NCBI RefSeq assembly: GCF_024448165.1
Contig: NZ_JAMOLN010000006.1
Location: 1-64,000, forward strand
Length of the DNA stretch: 64,000 nucleotides
Source: Streptomyces longispororuber
Lineage (GTDB): Bacteria; Actinomycetota; Actinomycetes; Streptomycetales; Streptomycetaceae
Direction: 5' to 3'
Below the pieces are notes generated by a model, which was not told the DNA's origin, searched no databases, and saw only the letters and a program-made list of their open reading frames with translations. Below, piece after piece: positions 9,015-17,787 of the stretch; within the stretch, counting starts at the first letter, position 1, and each line of letters begins with the position of its first letter. A program made the translations under genes and the position numbers.

Positions 9015-9692
9015 TCACTCTCTGGTTGCGTTGTCGGAGGTCGCCGCCGAACGGGCGGCCTCCCCGATGAGGGCGTCGTAGGCCCGCGCCACCAGATCGG
9101 CGAGGTCTTCGGCGTCCGAGCCGGCGCCGCGCGCCCAGGTGCGCAGCGCGGCGGTCAGCACTCCGGCCGCGGCCCCGACGACGACCTCGGGACGCAGGTC
9201 CCTGGCCGGGTCGGTGCCGAGCCGGTCGGCGATGATGCGTACGGACTCGTCCTGGGCGTCGACCCGGATGCGCTCGTACGCGGCGAACAGGGCGGGCTCG
9301 CTGTCCACGGCGGCGTACAGCTTCCGCTGCTCGGGCCGGTGGTGCCAGCTGGGGCTGTCGCGGTCGGCGAGCCAGTCGGCGACGGCCTCCCGGTAGGCGA
9401 CGAGTGGGGGTTCGTCGACCGGGCGGGCCCTCAGTGCCGCGTTGATCCTGGCGCCGTCGGCGCGGGTGAAGTCGAGCGCCGCGTCCTCCTTGCCGGCGAA
9501 GTGCCGGCTGAAGGTGCGGCGGGTGACGTCCGCGCGCTCCGCGATCGCCTCCACGGTCACGTCCGCGAGCCCCCGCTCGAGGACGAGCCCGACAGCGGCC
9601 TCGGCCAGCGCTTCTCTCGTCCGCCGCGCCTTGACCTGCCGACGGTCCTCGGGGGGCCGGGGCGCGGTGGGGGAGGGATCGTTCGCCTTCAT
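9015..9692 (-). CDS. TetR-family repressor of the SDR operon
   Basis: 225 residues. The N-terminal helix-turn-helix is clear at residues about 24-70: 'EALAEAAVGLVLERGLADVT' then 'IAERADVTRRTFSRHFAGKE'. The C-terminal ligand domain is divergent as usual. The SDR gene follows after 8 bp. Upstream of its ATG lies a 7-3-7 palindrome with a second half-site, the probable autoregulatory operator. The inducing ligand is unknown; it is presumably the substrate or product of the SDR. Confidence 0.88.
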   Translation of the reverse strand: MKANDPSPTAPRPPEDRRQVKARRTREALAEAAVGLVLERGLADVTVEAIAERADVTRRTFSRHFAGKEDAALDFTRADGARINAALRARPVDEPPLVAYREAVADWLADRDSPSWHHRPEQRKLYAAVDSEPALFAAYERIRVDAQDESVRIIADRLGTDPARDLRPEVVVGAAAGVLTAALRTWARGAGSDAEDLADLVARAYDALIGEAARSAATSDNATRE

Positions 9693-9713
9693 GCCTCCGA
9701 GAGTACACCTTTT

Positions 9714-9747
9714 ATGTCCCGATGGGACATGAGTCTCGGTGGGACAT
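9714..9747. promoter_or_regulatory. Probable TetR operator (palindrome plus extra half-site)
   Basis: ATGTCCC-GAT-GGGACAT (9714-9730) is a perfect 17-bp inverted repeat, and a further GGGACAT lies at 9741-9747, exactly 17 bp after the first such half-site, opposite a weakened left arm. It begins 22 bp upstream of the TetR start on the minus strand, placing it over the expected promoter. This is the right size and place for autoregulation of the TetR-SDR operon. Confidence 0.7.
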
Positions 9748-9772
9748 TTTGTGGAGGGTGGGGTGGGGTGGG

Positions 9773-10813
9773 TCAGGCGTGCCAGTGGCAGTCGAGGGCC
9801 GCGCTGAAGAAGCCGGGGCCATAGGCGACGGTGAGACCGCGGGCCCCCGGCCGAGGCGGTGCCGTATGAGTGCGCTCCAGGACGCGCAGGACGCTCACGC
9901 CTCCGAGATTGCCCTCGTCGATCAGGGATTCCGTCGAGTGCCGGGTGAGGTCCGGCGAGAGACCGAATGCCTCGGCGGTGTCGTGGATGATGCTGAGGCT
10001 GCCCGGGTGGATCACCGCGAAGTCGAGCGAGTCCGCATCGAGCCACTCCTTGACCACGGCGAGCGTCTCGGCTGCTGTCGTCGGAGCGGCTTTGGTGGAC
10101 TCGAAGTGCATACCGTGGCTGTCGAGCCTGCCCCTGTAGCGATCGAAACTGTCAGGAAGCGTGTATTCGAGGGTCTCGTCGATGGCGAGCCCGGGGCCGA
10201 ACGGTTCGTCCGCCACCACCGCGGCTGCTCCCGCATCCGCGAAAAGTGCCTTGTAGATCATCGACTCGATCGAGGACTTCGCGTGGTTGTACGAGGTGGA
10301 GAGGGCCTCCGCCGCAACGACGAGAACCTTGCTGCCGGGGCGTGCAGTGACGAGATCCGAGGCGCGGATCAGTGCTTGGGCGCCGCCTCCGCATGCGGCG
10401 GTGGTCATCGCGATGCGCCGTGTGGTGGGGCGCAGCCCCAGTCGGTGGATGAGCTGGATGTCCAGGTTGGGAACGGCCCAGCCGGTTGCGTGCGTGGTGA
10501 CGATGGCATCGATGTCGCTCGGGCGCAGGCGCGCGGATTCCAGGGCGCTGACCGCTGCGCGTTCGGCCAGGTCCAGGGCGTCGTGGAAGGCGGCCTGGGT
10601 GCGCTCGTGCACACCGGCACCGCCGGAGACGAAGTCCGAGTCGAGCGGACGGCTGAAGTACCGCGTGCGCACACCGCAGTTGTTCACGACGCGCAGGATG
10701 GCCGTGAGGCGGGGATGGTCCGGATGATGGCGGCGTATGTCATCCGATATCTCCTCGGTGGTCACCTTGTGGGCGCCGAGGACGGTCCGGGGAGGTGAGA
10801 CGTACGCGGGCAT
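9773..10813 (-). CDS. Type III polyketide synthase (chalcone synthase family)
   Basis: 346 residues, the usual length. The Cys-His-Asn triad can be read: Cys141 in 'TTAACGGGAQAL', His269 in 'VIHPGS', Asn302 in 'GNLGGVSVL'. Other family hallmarks: 'TTHATGWAVPNLD' at 107-119, 'ALFADAGAAAVV' at 189-200 and the C-terminal 'AYGPGFFS' loop in place of GFGPG. It would condense malonyl-CoA units on an acyl-CoA starter to give pyrones, resorcinols or tetrahydroxynaphthalene-like products. It is more divergent than RppA-type enzymes, so the product cannot be named. GGGAG precedes the ATG. The XRE regulator gene lies 53 bp upstream on the same strand; no tailoring P450 or oxygenase adjoins it. Confidence 0.85.
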   Translation of the reverse strand: MPAYVSPPRTVLGAHKVTTEEISDDIRRHHPDHPRLTAILRVVNNCGVRTRYFSRPLDSDFVSGGAGVHERTQAAFHDALDLAERAAVSALESARLRPSDIDAIVTTHATGWAVPNLDIQLIHRLGLRPTTRRIAMTTAACGGGAQALIRASDLVTARPGSKVLVVAAEALSTSYNHAKSSIESMIYKALFADAGAAAVVADEPFGPGLAIDETLEYTLPDSFDRYRGRLDSHGMHFESTKAAPTTAAETLAVVKEWLDADSLDFAVIHPGSLSIIHDTAEAFGLSPDLTRHSTESLIDEGNLGGVSVLRVLERTHTAPPRPGARGLTVAYGPGFFSAALDCHWHA

Positions 10814-10866
10814 GGGCAACTCCCACTTGATGCGAGTAGGGCGTGGGGGGCGTTGCTCAACGTACT

Positions 10867-11721
10867 TCACGAGGTGGCCGTGTGACCCCAGAGGTTGTTC
10901 CGGTTTGCACGAAGCATGGGACGAGAGGGGCCCGGCCGGTCCGCGCCGGGCCGGAACAGGATGATGAACATGCGCGACCCTGGCGCCGTCATGGGCTGGG
11001 CGGCACAGATCGACGCCCAGCCCGGACCCTTCAGCGCGTGCCGCAGGGGGCGCTCGTGGCCATCGGGATGGACGACTGCGCCGCCTTCGTCGTAGGCGGC
11101 GGCGATTTCGGGGATCGTGAGCATCTCCCGCTCGATCCCGCCCAGGATCTCGTCGTCGGGGCGCGCGGTGATGGCAGCGCGCAGTTGCGGGATGATCCAG
11201 GGCACCCAGGCAGTCGACCAGTCCATCAGTGTGTGGCGGGCGGAGCGGTCGAGAAGCATCCAGCGCATCGTGTTGGAGGGGACGTGACTGTCGGGGAAGA
11301 GTTCCGCGAATGCCGTGTTGTAGGTGAGCAGGTCCCACGACGCGTCCGTCACGTACGCGATGTGCTCAATGCCGTCCACGGCCTCTTGCCAGATGCCCGG
11401 GATCTCCTTCCCGGAGGAGGCGAGCAAGGGGCCTGGCGGGTCCTGATGGAGCGCGAACCGGCAGAGGGACGTCCATTCCTGTTCGTTGAGGTCGAACAGC
11501 AGGGCGATGTCGCGCAGCAAAGACGTGGGCGGATTGGGATAGTTCCCCGACTCCAGCCGGTGATACGTCCCCAGCGTCCGGTGCAGCAGCTGGTCGACCT
11601 GGTGCTGCGAGAGTCCGGGGGCCCGGCGGCCCTGGCCCGTGGGGCGGGTGAAGCCGTGGGACTCGGGGGCTATGAGGGCGCGACGTTCACGGAGCAGGGC
11701 GCGGAGCGCCTTCTTGTTCAT
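10867..11721 (-). CDS. XRE-family regulator with MmyB-like ligand domain
   Basis: 284 residues. The N-terminal part has a long helix-turn-helix ('GLSQHQVDQLLHRTLGTYHRLESG', shortened; residues about 36-60) with the actinobacterial 'RRAPGLSQ' lead-in, followed by an MmyB-like PAS-type sensor ('YNTAFAELFPD', 'NTMRWMLLDRSAR'). MmyB-type regulators commonly control adjacent reductases or biosynthetic genes and may bind fatty-acyl ligands. It is upstream of, and in the same direction as, the type III PKS gene, so it is the obvious candidate regulator. GAGGG lies 9-10 bases before the ATG; a GTG at 11745 is an alternative start. Confidence 0.82.
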   Translation of the reverse strand: MNKKALRALLRERRALIAPESHGFTRPTGQGRRAPGLSQHQVDQLLHRTLGTYHRLESGNYPNPPTSLLRDIALLFDLNEQEWTSLCRFALHQDPPGPLLASSGKEIPGIWQEAVDGIEHIAYVTDASWDLLTYNTAFAELFPDSHVPSNTMRWMLLDRSARHTLMDWSTAWVPWIIPQLRAAITARPDDEILGGIEREMLTIPEIAAAYDEGGAVVHPDGHERPLRHALKGPGWASICAAQPMTAPGSRMFIILFRPGADRPGPSRPMLRANRNNLWGHTATS

Positions 11722-12173
11722 GGTGGGTAATCCCTCTTCGTACACGCCGAGTTGAGCGTGAGCAGTCTAATTACTCCCATCGCCTTTGGTAATAAACATT
11801 GCCCGAAGAAAACGATCAGACGGTCCGTCATGATGGGACCTGCGGGGTTGCCCACCTGCCGGTTTCATCGTCTGTGCGCCTGTAGGCACAGCGATGTGGC
11901 ACCTGTGCCGGGCCGCTCGAAAATGGCCGAAATTTCCCGGCGTCGGGTAACCCACGAGCCCCTGGGGCTGTTCGAGGAAGAGAGAGCGGGACCGGGCCAC
12001 GAATTTGCTCGATGTGGCCGGAAAATGCGTTGCACGACGCACGTCCCGCACTCGGCCCCGGCCGGTACCCGGAGGTCACTGGCTGCGGTCGGTGCCGTCA
12101 CTCGCCATTACGTAGCGGCCACGGCACCGGCCGCGCCCGGTCCCGTGCCGTCGGCGCGGCGTACTCTCGCCCC
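11722..12173. other. Non-coding spacer of about 450 bp
   Basis: No frame here has convincing codon bias or a ribosome site. The segment 11760-11830 is clearly A+T-rich compared with its neighbours and holds a dyad ATTAC (11770-11774) / GTAAT (11789-11793), a plausible promoter-operator for the XRE-type III PKS unit on the minus strand. The rest, up to the lipoprotein start, has no recognised signal. Confidence 0.5.
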
Positions 12174-12707
12174 ATGACCCCACGAAGATCCGCCGCCTGC
12201 GCGGGAGTTGTGCTCGCGGCCGTCGTGCTGCTGGCCGGATGCGGCACGGAGCGGGCGGGGCGGACGCCGCGCGCCGCGGCCCCGTCGTCACCCGAAGCGG
12301 TGCCCTGTGCGGAGCTGTCCGTCCGGCCGAGCGAACGCCCTTCCCAGCCCGCCGACGCCGGCGACGGCAACCCCAAGTACGCCGAGAACCACGCCTTCCA
12401 GGTCCCGACCCGGCTCACGGGCCAGGCGGTGTGCGACGCCGCCGAGGCCGAGCAGCGGGTCCGGAAGGCGCTGTCCCCGTACGCCCGGGACCGCGGGGTC
12501 ACCGACGGACAGGTCCGGACCGCCCTGCGCAAGCTCGGCTACCGGGCGGACCAGGTGACCGTGACCGGGGCCGCCGGGTACGTCACGTACCTCGTCGACC
12601 TCAGCCCCGTCTGCGTCGAGGGGAGCGTGAGCGGCACCGTCGACGTGGAGACGCACGGCGTGTACGCGGAGGGCACCGGGTGCGTGAAGCCGCAGGGCGG
12701 GCACTGA
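12174..12707 (+). CDS. Secreted lipoprotein of unknown function
   Basis: 177 residues. The N-terminus is a lipoprotein signal: basic 'MTPRRSAACAG', hydrophobic stretch, lipobox 'LLAGC' with the lipidated Cys near residue 24. The mature part has four further Cys ('VPCAEL', 'AVCDAAE', 'SPVCVEG', 'GTGCVKP') that could form two disulfides. Domain family not recognised, although similar small Cys-paired lipoproteins are common in Streptomyces. It converges with the DUF4032 gene. Confidence 0.75.
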   Translation: MTPRRSAACAGVVLAAVVLLAGCGTERAGRTPRAAAPSSPEAVPCAELSVRPSERPSQPADAGDGNPKYAENHAFQVPTRLTGQAVCDAAEAEQRVRKALSPYARDRGVTDGQVRTALRKLGYRADQVTVTGAAGYVTYLVDLSPVCVEGSVSGTVDVETHGVYAEGTGCVKPQGGH

Positions 12708-12720
12708 CCGCCCGCCCGCC

Positions 12721-13920
12721 TCAGTCGTCCGCCTTGCACGCCCGCCGCACGTAGTCCTCCGCCGCCGCGTCGAGCCCGATGTCGTGCTGCGCCCGCTCCG
12801 ACAGGTACCAGCGGTGCTCCAGGAGTTCGTGGTACAGCTCGGCCGCGTCCATGGGAGCGGGCAGCCGGTCGCGCACGGCCCGGACCGTCGGCCGGAACAC
12901 GTCGCGGACCCAGCGGTGCGCGAGGACCTCCGGGCGGGCGTCCGGCGCGTCGTCCTGGGTCGCCATCCAGCTCTCCAGGTCGTTCAGCAGCCGCCGCGCC
13001 TGGTTCTCCTCCGCGTCCACACCGGTCAGGCGCAGCAGTTGGCGCTGGTGGTGGCCCGCGTCGACGACCTTCGGCACGAACGTCACCTCGTCGCCGCGCG
13101 GCGACCGCGAGATCTGCATCTCGGCCACGTCGAACCCGAGGTCGTTCAGCCGCCGGATGCGCCGCTCCATGTAGTGGTGCTTGCCCGCCGGGTACACGGA
13201 CGTGCGGGTCAGCTCGCTCCACAGGTTCGCGTAGCGCTGCCCGACCTCCGTACCGAACTCGATCGGGTCGATGGACGGGTGCAGCGCGCCCGCCGCCTCC
13301 AGGTCGAGCATCTCGCCGCTGATGTTCACGCGGGCCAGGTCGATGTCGTACTCCCGCTGCCCGTCGCTGAGCTTCGGGTGCAGCTCGCCGGTCTCCGCGT
13401 CCACGAGGTACGCGGCGTACGCGCCCGCGTCCCGGCGGAACAGCGTGTTCGACAGCGAGCAGTCGCCCCAGGCGAAACCGGTGAGGTGGAGCCGGACGAG
13501 GAGCACCGCGAGGGCATCCATCAGACGGTGGACCGTGGACGGGCGCATCGTCGTCTCGAACATGGAGCGGTAGGGCTGCGAGCCGCCCAGGTGCCGGGTG
13601 ATCAGGACCGGTTCGAGCGGGCTGCCGTCCGGCTGTTCGCGGCCCGTGACGACGGCCAGCGGATCCACCGCCGGGATGCCCAGCCGGTCCAGGGTGCGCA
13701 GCATCTCGTACTCGCGCAGCGCCGGACGCTGCGCGAGTTCCTTCACCGCGACGACGTCGTCGCCGGCGCGCGCGTAGCGCACCACGTGCCGGGAGATGCC
13801 GCGCGGCAGCGGCACGAGGTACTCCTCGGGCCACTCCTCCAGGGGTATGTGCCAGGGCAGGGCGAGCAGGAGCACCGGGTGCTCCGGGTTGGTGGCGCTG
13901 ATCTCGAGCGGCATGGTCAT
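12721..13920 (-). CDS. DUF4032 / lipopolysaccharide-kinase-like protein
   Basis: 399 residues from ATG 13920 (a second ATG two codons later is equally good). The middle resembles a small-kinase fold: 'VAVKELAQRPALREYEML' contains the Lys and following Glu, and 'FAWGDCSLSNTLFRRD' with 'AAYLVDAETGEL' matches a catalytic loop D-x-x-x-x-N and a downstream Asp. The C-terminal 150 residues are the DUF4032 extension. The protein family is widespread in actinobacteria, with no established substrate. It faces the APH-like kinase gene across 72 bp. Confidence 0.8.
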   Translation of the reverse strand: MTMPLEISATNPEHPVLLLALPWHIPLEEWPEEYLVPLPRGISRHVVRYARAGDDVVAVKELAQRPALREYEMLRTLDRLGIPAVDPLAVVTGREQPDGSPLEPVLITRHLGGSQPYRSMFETTMRPSTVHRLMDALAVLLVRLHLTGFAWGDCSLSNTLFRRDAGAYAAYLVDAETGELHPKLSDGQREYDIDLARVNISGEMLDLEAAGALHPSIDPIEFGTEVGQRYANLWSELTRTSVYPAGKHHYMERRIRRLNDLGFDVAEMQISRSPRGDEVTFVPKVVDAGHHQRQLLRLTGVDAEENQARRLLNDLESWMATQDDAPDARPEVLAHRWVRDVFRPTVRAVRDRLPAPMDAAELYHELLEHRWYLSERAQHDIGLDAAAEDYVRRACKADD

Positions 13921-13992
13921 CAGCGTAGAGGGCGCGGGCGCGAGCCCGGAATCCGATGGAGCGGGGGTGCGGCCGCGTCTGGAGTGCCGATC

Positions 13993-14922
13993 GTGCTGCC
14001 CCGCGTGGAGACCGACGAGGAGTTCGGCCGGCTGGTCGTCGACGAGGCCCTGCTGCGGCCCGGCGTCCTCGATCTGTGCCGGCGACTCGGCCTGCCCGCC
14101 GCCGGCCCGGTGCGGTTCGCCGAGGGCAGCCTGCCGGTGTACGCGATCGGCGGAGCGCACGTCCTGAAGCTGTTCCCCGCCACGGCGGCCGGGGAAGCGG
14201 CGCGCGAGGCCCGCGTCCTCGAACACCTCGCGGGCCGGCTGCCCGTGCCCACCCCGGAGGTGCACGCCGCGGGAGCGTACGAGAACGGCTGGCAGTACGT
14301 CCTCATGTCCCGGCTCCCCGGGGCCGACCTCGCCGTCGCCTGGCCGGACATCGGCCGGAGCGGACAGGACCGGCTCGTGGACGCGGCGGGGGAGGCCCTC
14401 GCCGCGCTGCACGCGCTCGACCCGGCGCCCCTCGCGGACGACGTCGGCCCCCGGGACTGGGCGGAGTTCGTCGCCGGACAGCGGGCCGGCGCCGTCCGGC
14501 GGCAGCGCGAGCGCGGACTGGCGTCGGAGTGGAGCGACCGGATCGACGCCTTCCTCGCCGCCGCACCGTCCGGCCGATCCGAACGGGCGCTGCTGCACAC
14601 GGAGTTCATGCGCCGGCACCTGCTCGTCGACGGCGCGGCGGACGCCCCGCGGCTGAGCGGCCTGCTCGACTTCGAACCCGCCATGATCGGCGACCCGGAC
14701 TACGACTTCGTGGGCGTCGGGCTCTTCGTGACCCGCGCGGATCCCCGCCTCATGACGCGGTTCACCACGGCGTACGGCCGCACCGTCGACCCGCGGACCG
14801 CGATGGCGTACACGCTCCTGCACGTGTACAGCAACCTCCCCTGGTACCTGCGGGAGTTGCCGCCGCCGTCCGGGGCCGGCGACTTCGCGTCACTCGCCGA
14901 GGCGTGGTTCGGCACCGGCTGA
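13993..14922 (+). CDS. Aminoglycoside-phosphotransferase-like kinase with altered catalytic loop
   Basis: 309 residues from GTG 13993, which has GGAG 8 bases upstream; GTG 13984 is an alternative. The fold is APH/choline-kinase-like: 'VLKLFPATAAGEAAREARVL' (Lys and Glu of the N-lobe), and 'LSGLLDFEPAMIGDPDYDFV' for the Asp-containing second motif. The catalytic loop, normally H-G-D-x-x-x-x-N, reads 'HTEFMRRH' at residues 202-209, so the general-base Asp is Glu204 and the metal-binding Asn is His. This variant recurs in unassigned actinobacterial relatives as far as I recall. Substrate unknown; classic antibiotic resistance cannot be assumed. Its end overlaps the convergent Gfo/Idh gene by 33 bp. 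Confidence 0.75.
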   Translation: MLPRVETDEEFGRLVVDEALLRPGVLDLCRRLGLPAAGPVRFAEGSLPVYAIGGAHVLKLFPATAAGEAAREARVLEHLAGRLPVPTPEVHAAGAYENGWQYVLMSRLPGADLAVAWPDIGRSGQDRLVDAAGEALAALHALDPAPLADDVGPRDWAEFVAGQRAGAVRRQRERGLASEWSDRIDAFLAAAPSGRSERALLHTEFMRRHLLVDGAADAPRLSGLLDFEPAMIGDPDYDFVGVGLFVTRADPRLMTRFTTAYGRTVDPRTAMAYTLLHVYSNLPWYLRELPPPSGAGDFASLAEAWFGTG

Positions 14923-15816
14923 CGCCAGGGACGCCTCGGCCGCCGCGAGGATCTCCGTGAGCCGCAGCCCGAACCGCACGTCGCAGGGATGCGCGGCCTT
15001 GGTCCGCGCCGACTCCAGGAGCGAGTCCACGGCCACGGCCAGGGACTCCTGGGCCGTGCCGCCCATCGGCATCGTCACCACCCCGGCCGCGCCCCGCAGT
15101 TCGACGGCGACGCCGCCCGCGGCCGGGGGCGTGGTCAGGCTCAGTGTCGCCGTGCTCGACGCGCCCGTCGTGTGCCGCAGCAGCAGGTGCACGGTGTCGC
15201 CGGGGCCGGGACGCGCCGTCACCCCGGTCACGTCGCCCAGCAGCGGCAGCAGCACCGACAGGGCGTGCGGTCCGACGTCCCACAGGGCGCCGCGCTCCGC
15301 CCGCCACGGCGTCGTCGCGCGCACGGCGGCGTCGTCGCCGGGCACGTACAGCGCGCCGTACCAGTCGGCGCGTCCGGTGAACCAGCCGTCGACCGCGGCC
15401 TGTTCGGCGATCCACGTCGCGCTGACCGGGGAGTGGCGCAGGGTGCAGAACACGATCGAGGCGACCCCGGCGGCCCCGGCCGCGTCGACGACCGCGCGGC
15501 CCGCCGCCGGGTCCGTGGCGAGGGGCTTGTCGAGCAGCAGGTGGCAGCCTGCGGCGGCGGCCCGCGCCGCGAGGGGCGCCTGCACGTCCGGGGGCACCGC
15601 GAACGCCACCGCGTCGCACGCCGCGAACAGCGCGTCCACGTCGTCGTAGGCCGTGGTGGCGTGTGCCGCGGCCAGCTCCGCCGCGGCCTCCGGGCGGCGG
15701 CCCCAGACGCCGACGAGGTCGACGTCCTCGTGAGTCTGCAGGGCCGGCCCGTAGGTCCGTCCGGCCCAGGGGCCGGTGCCGACAAGTCCGAAGCGCAGGG
15801 CGTCCGTTGAAGTCAT
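14890..15816 (-). CDS. Gfo/Idh/MocA-family oxidoreductase
   Basis: 308 residues. A Rossmann start 'RFGLVGTGPWAGRTYGPAL' carries G-x-G-x-x-G/A at residues 12-17; the EKP-type motif appears as 'LLLDKPLATDP', with Asp replacing Glu before the Lys. The C-terminal sheet domain is shorter than in inositol dehydrogenases. Likely an NAD(P)-dependent oxidoreductase of a sugar or cyclitol. Its ATG overlaps the stop of the EamA gene (ATGA), so the two are translationally coupled, which hints that the exporter or importer handles the same compound. Confidence 0.85.
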   Translation of the reverse strand: MTSTDALRFGLVGTGPWAGRTYGPALQTHEDVDLVGVWGRRPEAAAELAAAHATTAYDDVDALFAACDAVAFAVPPDVQAPLAARAAAAGCHLLLDKPLATDPAAGRAVVDAAGAAGVASIVFCTLRHSPVSATWIAEQAAVDGWFTGRADWYGALYVPGDDAAVRATTPWRAERGALWDVGPHALSVLLPLLGDVTGVTARPGPGDTVHLLLRHTTGASSTATLSLTTPPAAGGVAVELRGAAGVVTMPMGGTAQESLAVAVDSLLESARTKAAHPCDVRFGLRLTEILAAAEASLASAGAEPRLGE

Positions 15817-16712
15817 GGACGGCAGTATCGCCCGGACGCGGCAGGGATCAGTGGACTCGGTGCGACCTTGGTGCGTCGGGTCAGTGCCACCCCGGCGAGG
15901 ACCACCGCCATGCCCGCCACCACCCGCACGGACAGCTCCTCGCCGAGGACCAGGGCGCCGAGGGCCACCGAGACGACCGGCAGCAGATAGCCCACGGTCG
16001 CCGCGCTCGTCGGCCCCTCGTCCTCGATGAGGCGGTAGTTCAGATAGAAGGTGACGCCGGTGCCGAGCACGCCCAGAACGACCAGCGCCGCCACCCCCGT
16101 CAGGTCCACGCTGCCGGACCCCGCGCCGCCCGCCACGGGCAGCGCCAGCCCGCTCAGTCCGGTCGCCGTGAGCAGCTGGGCCGCCGAGACCGCGATCGGC
16201 CCCTGCCCGTGCCCGGCAAGCTTGCGGCCCATGTACGCGAACGCCACCGCGTAACTCACCGACGCCGCGAGGAGCGCCAGGGCGCCCCAGCTCGCGAGCC
16301 CCGCCCGCTGCCACGGCGCGAAGATCAGCGCCGTACCGGCGAAGCCCAGCGCGAGACCCGTCAGCCGCACCGGCCGCAGGCCCCGCTCCGTCCCCAGGGC
16401 GAGCCCGATCAGCACCGACCACAGGGGCGTCGTCGCGTTGAGGACCCCGGCCACCCCCGAGTCGACGGTCTGCTCGCCGATGCTGAACAGGGCGAACGGC
16501 AGCGCGTTGCAGAACAGTGCCGCGACCACGAGACGTCCCCACATCCGCCGCCCGCGCGGCAGCCGCTGGCGGGCCGGCACGGCCAGGACGAGGAGCGTCG
16601 CCGCGCCGAGCGCACAGCGCACCACCGTCACCTGCACCGGCGAGAAGCCGTGCTGCAACGCCACCTTGATCCACAGGAAGGCCGACCCCCACAGCAGGGC
16701 CAGCACCCCCAT
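15813..16712 (-). CDS. EamA/DMT-family transporter
   Basis: 299 residues from ATG 16712. Ten transmembrane segments in two repeats of five; 'ALLWGSAFLWIKVALQHGFSP' and 'LNATTPLWSVLIGLAL' are typical of the first EamA repeat and 'YLLPVVSVALGALVLGEEL' of the second. The frame extends to an ATG at 16841, but that codon overlaps the start of the divergent LysR gene and the added part lies in A+T-richer promoter-like DNA, so the shorter start is preferred. LysR across about 127 bp is the likely regulator of this gene and the coupled Gfo/Idh gene. Confidence 0.85.
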   Translation of the reverse strand: MGVLALLWGSAFLWIKVALQHGFSPVQVTVVRCALGAATLLVLAVPARQRLPRGRRMWGRLVVAALFCNALPFALFSIGEQTVDSGVAGVLNATTPLWSVLIGLALGTERGLRPVRLTGLALGFAGTALIFAPWQRAGLASWGALALLAASVSYAVAFAYMGRKLAGHGQGPIAVSAAQLLTATGLSGLALPVAGGAGSGSVDLTGVAALVVLGVLGTGVTFYLNYRLIEDEGPTSAATVGYLLPVVSVALGALVLGEELSVRVVAGMAVVLAGVALTRRTKVAPSPLIPAASGRYCRP

Positions 16713-16839
16713 CCGCACACCGACGCCCACCTGGTGCCTCCCGGCCGATCCCTGGACTCTCCGTCTCGCCGTCCACGCTGCCGCCCACAACACGACAGCA
16801 CAAGTGAAAAGAAGTGCAGCCACTGTTAACCTCTGCTGC

Positions 16840-17787
16840 ATGCTCGACGTCCGACGCATGCACGTGCTGCGCGCCGTGGTCACCGGTGGATCCATCACCG
16901 CCGCCGCGGCCAACCTCGGCTACACGCCCTCCGCCGTGAGCCAGTCCGTGGCCGCCCTGGAGAAACAGGCGGGGACGCCACTGCTCGAACGGGTCGGGCG
17001 CGGGGTGCGCCCCACCGAGGCCGGGCGGCTGCTCACCGGGTACGCGGAGACCATCGGCCGGCAGGTCGCCGAGGCGGAGACCGCACTCGCCGACCTGCGC
17101 GAGGGCCGCACCGGACAGCTGATCGTGCGCTACTTCCCGACCGCGGGGGCCGCCCTCGTCGCGCCCGCCCTCGCCCGGTTCCGCACCGAGCACCCCGCGA
17201 TCCGCGTGGACCTCGCCGCGATCGACCCCGACGACCCGCTGACCGAGGTGCGGCAGGGACGGGCCGACATCGCCGTCGTGGTCAGGACCGACGCCGAGCC
17301 GCGCCCCGGCCTGCGCTTCCTCGACCTCCTCGACGACCCCTACCGCGCCGTGCTCCCCAAGGGGCACCCGCTCGCCGCCCACCGTGTCCTCGACCTCGCC
17401 GACCTCGCCGACCAGCCGTGGATCGGCACCGAAGGACCGGCAGGGCCCTGCCACGAACTCGTCACCGCGGCGTGCGGCGCCGCCGGATTCACCCCGGCCG
17501 TCGCCGTCGAGAGCGGCGACTACGCCACGGCGCAGGGCTTCGTCGCGGCCGGCATCGGCGTCGGCCTGATGCCCCTGATGGGCCTCGGCAACCGGCACCC
17601 CGACGTCGTCGTGCGCAAGGTCCGCGGCCCCGAACCGGTGCGCCGCGTCTGCGCCGCCGTCCGGGACACCGCACCGACCGGACCCGCCCTGACGGGACTC
17701 GTCGCGGCGCTGCGCGCGGCGGCCGGCCACGGAACGCCGGCGACAGGACGGCACGGCATGGTGAATACTGATTCACCACATCGGTGA
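16840..17787 (+). CDS. LysR-family transcriptional regulator
   Basis: 315 residues. The N-terminal winged helix is clear: 'MHVLRAVVTGGSITAAAANLGYTPSAVSQ' (first 30 residues, shortened) then 'ALEKQAGTPLLERVGRGVRPT'. The periplasmic-binding-like effector domain follows ('GQLIVRYFPTAG', 'GFVAAGIGVGLMPL'). It is divergent from the EamA-Gfo/Idh pair, the standard geometry for LysR control. Its last 28 bp run into the operator of the MFS-TetR operon. Confidence 0.9.
   Translation: MLDVRRMHVLRAVVTGGSITAAAANLGYTPSAVSQSVAALEKQAGTPLLERVGRGVRPTEAGRLLTGYAETIGRQVAEAETALADLREGRTGQLIVRYFPTAGAALVAPALARFRTEHPAIRVDLAAIDPDDPLTEVRQGRADIAVVVRTDAEPRPGLRFLDLLDDPYRAVLPKGHPLAAHRVLDLADLADQPWIGTEGPAGPCHELVTAACGAAGFTPAVAVESGDYATAQGFVAAGIGVGLMPLMGLGNRHPDVVVRKVRGPEPVRRVCAAVRDTAPTGPALTGLVAALRAAAGHGTPATGRHGMVNTDSPHR

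Noticed and set aside
11767..12051. Small minus-strand frames in the 11.7-12.2 kb spacer
   Set aside because: Lower G+C, no ribosome site, several equally long frames overlap; treated as non-coding.
13993..14922. Naming the APH-like kinase as an aminoglycoside resistance gene
   Set aside because: Catalytic Asp and Asn are substituted and no resistance context exists; fold similarity is not enough.
16713..16841. N-terminal extension of the EamA protein to ATG 16841
   Set aside because: That ATG overlaps the LysR start codon on the other strand and the extra sequence covers the promoter region; the shorter start is preferred.
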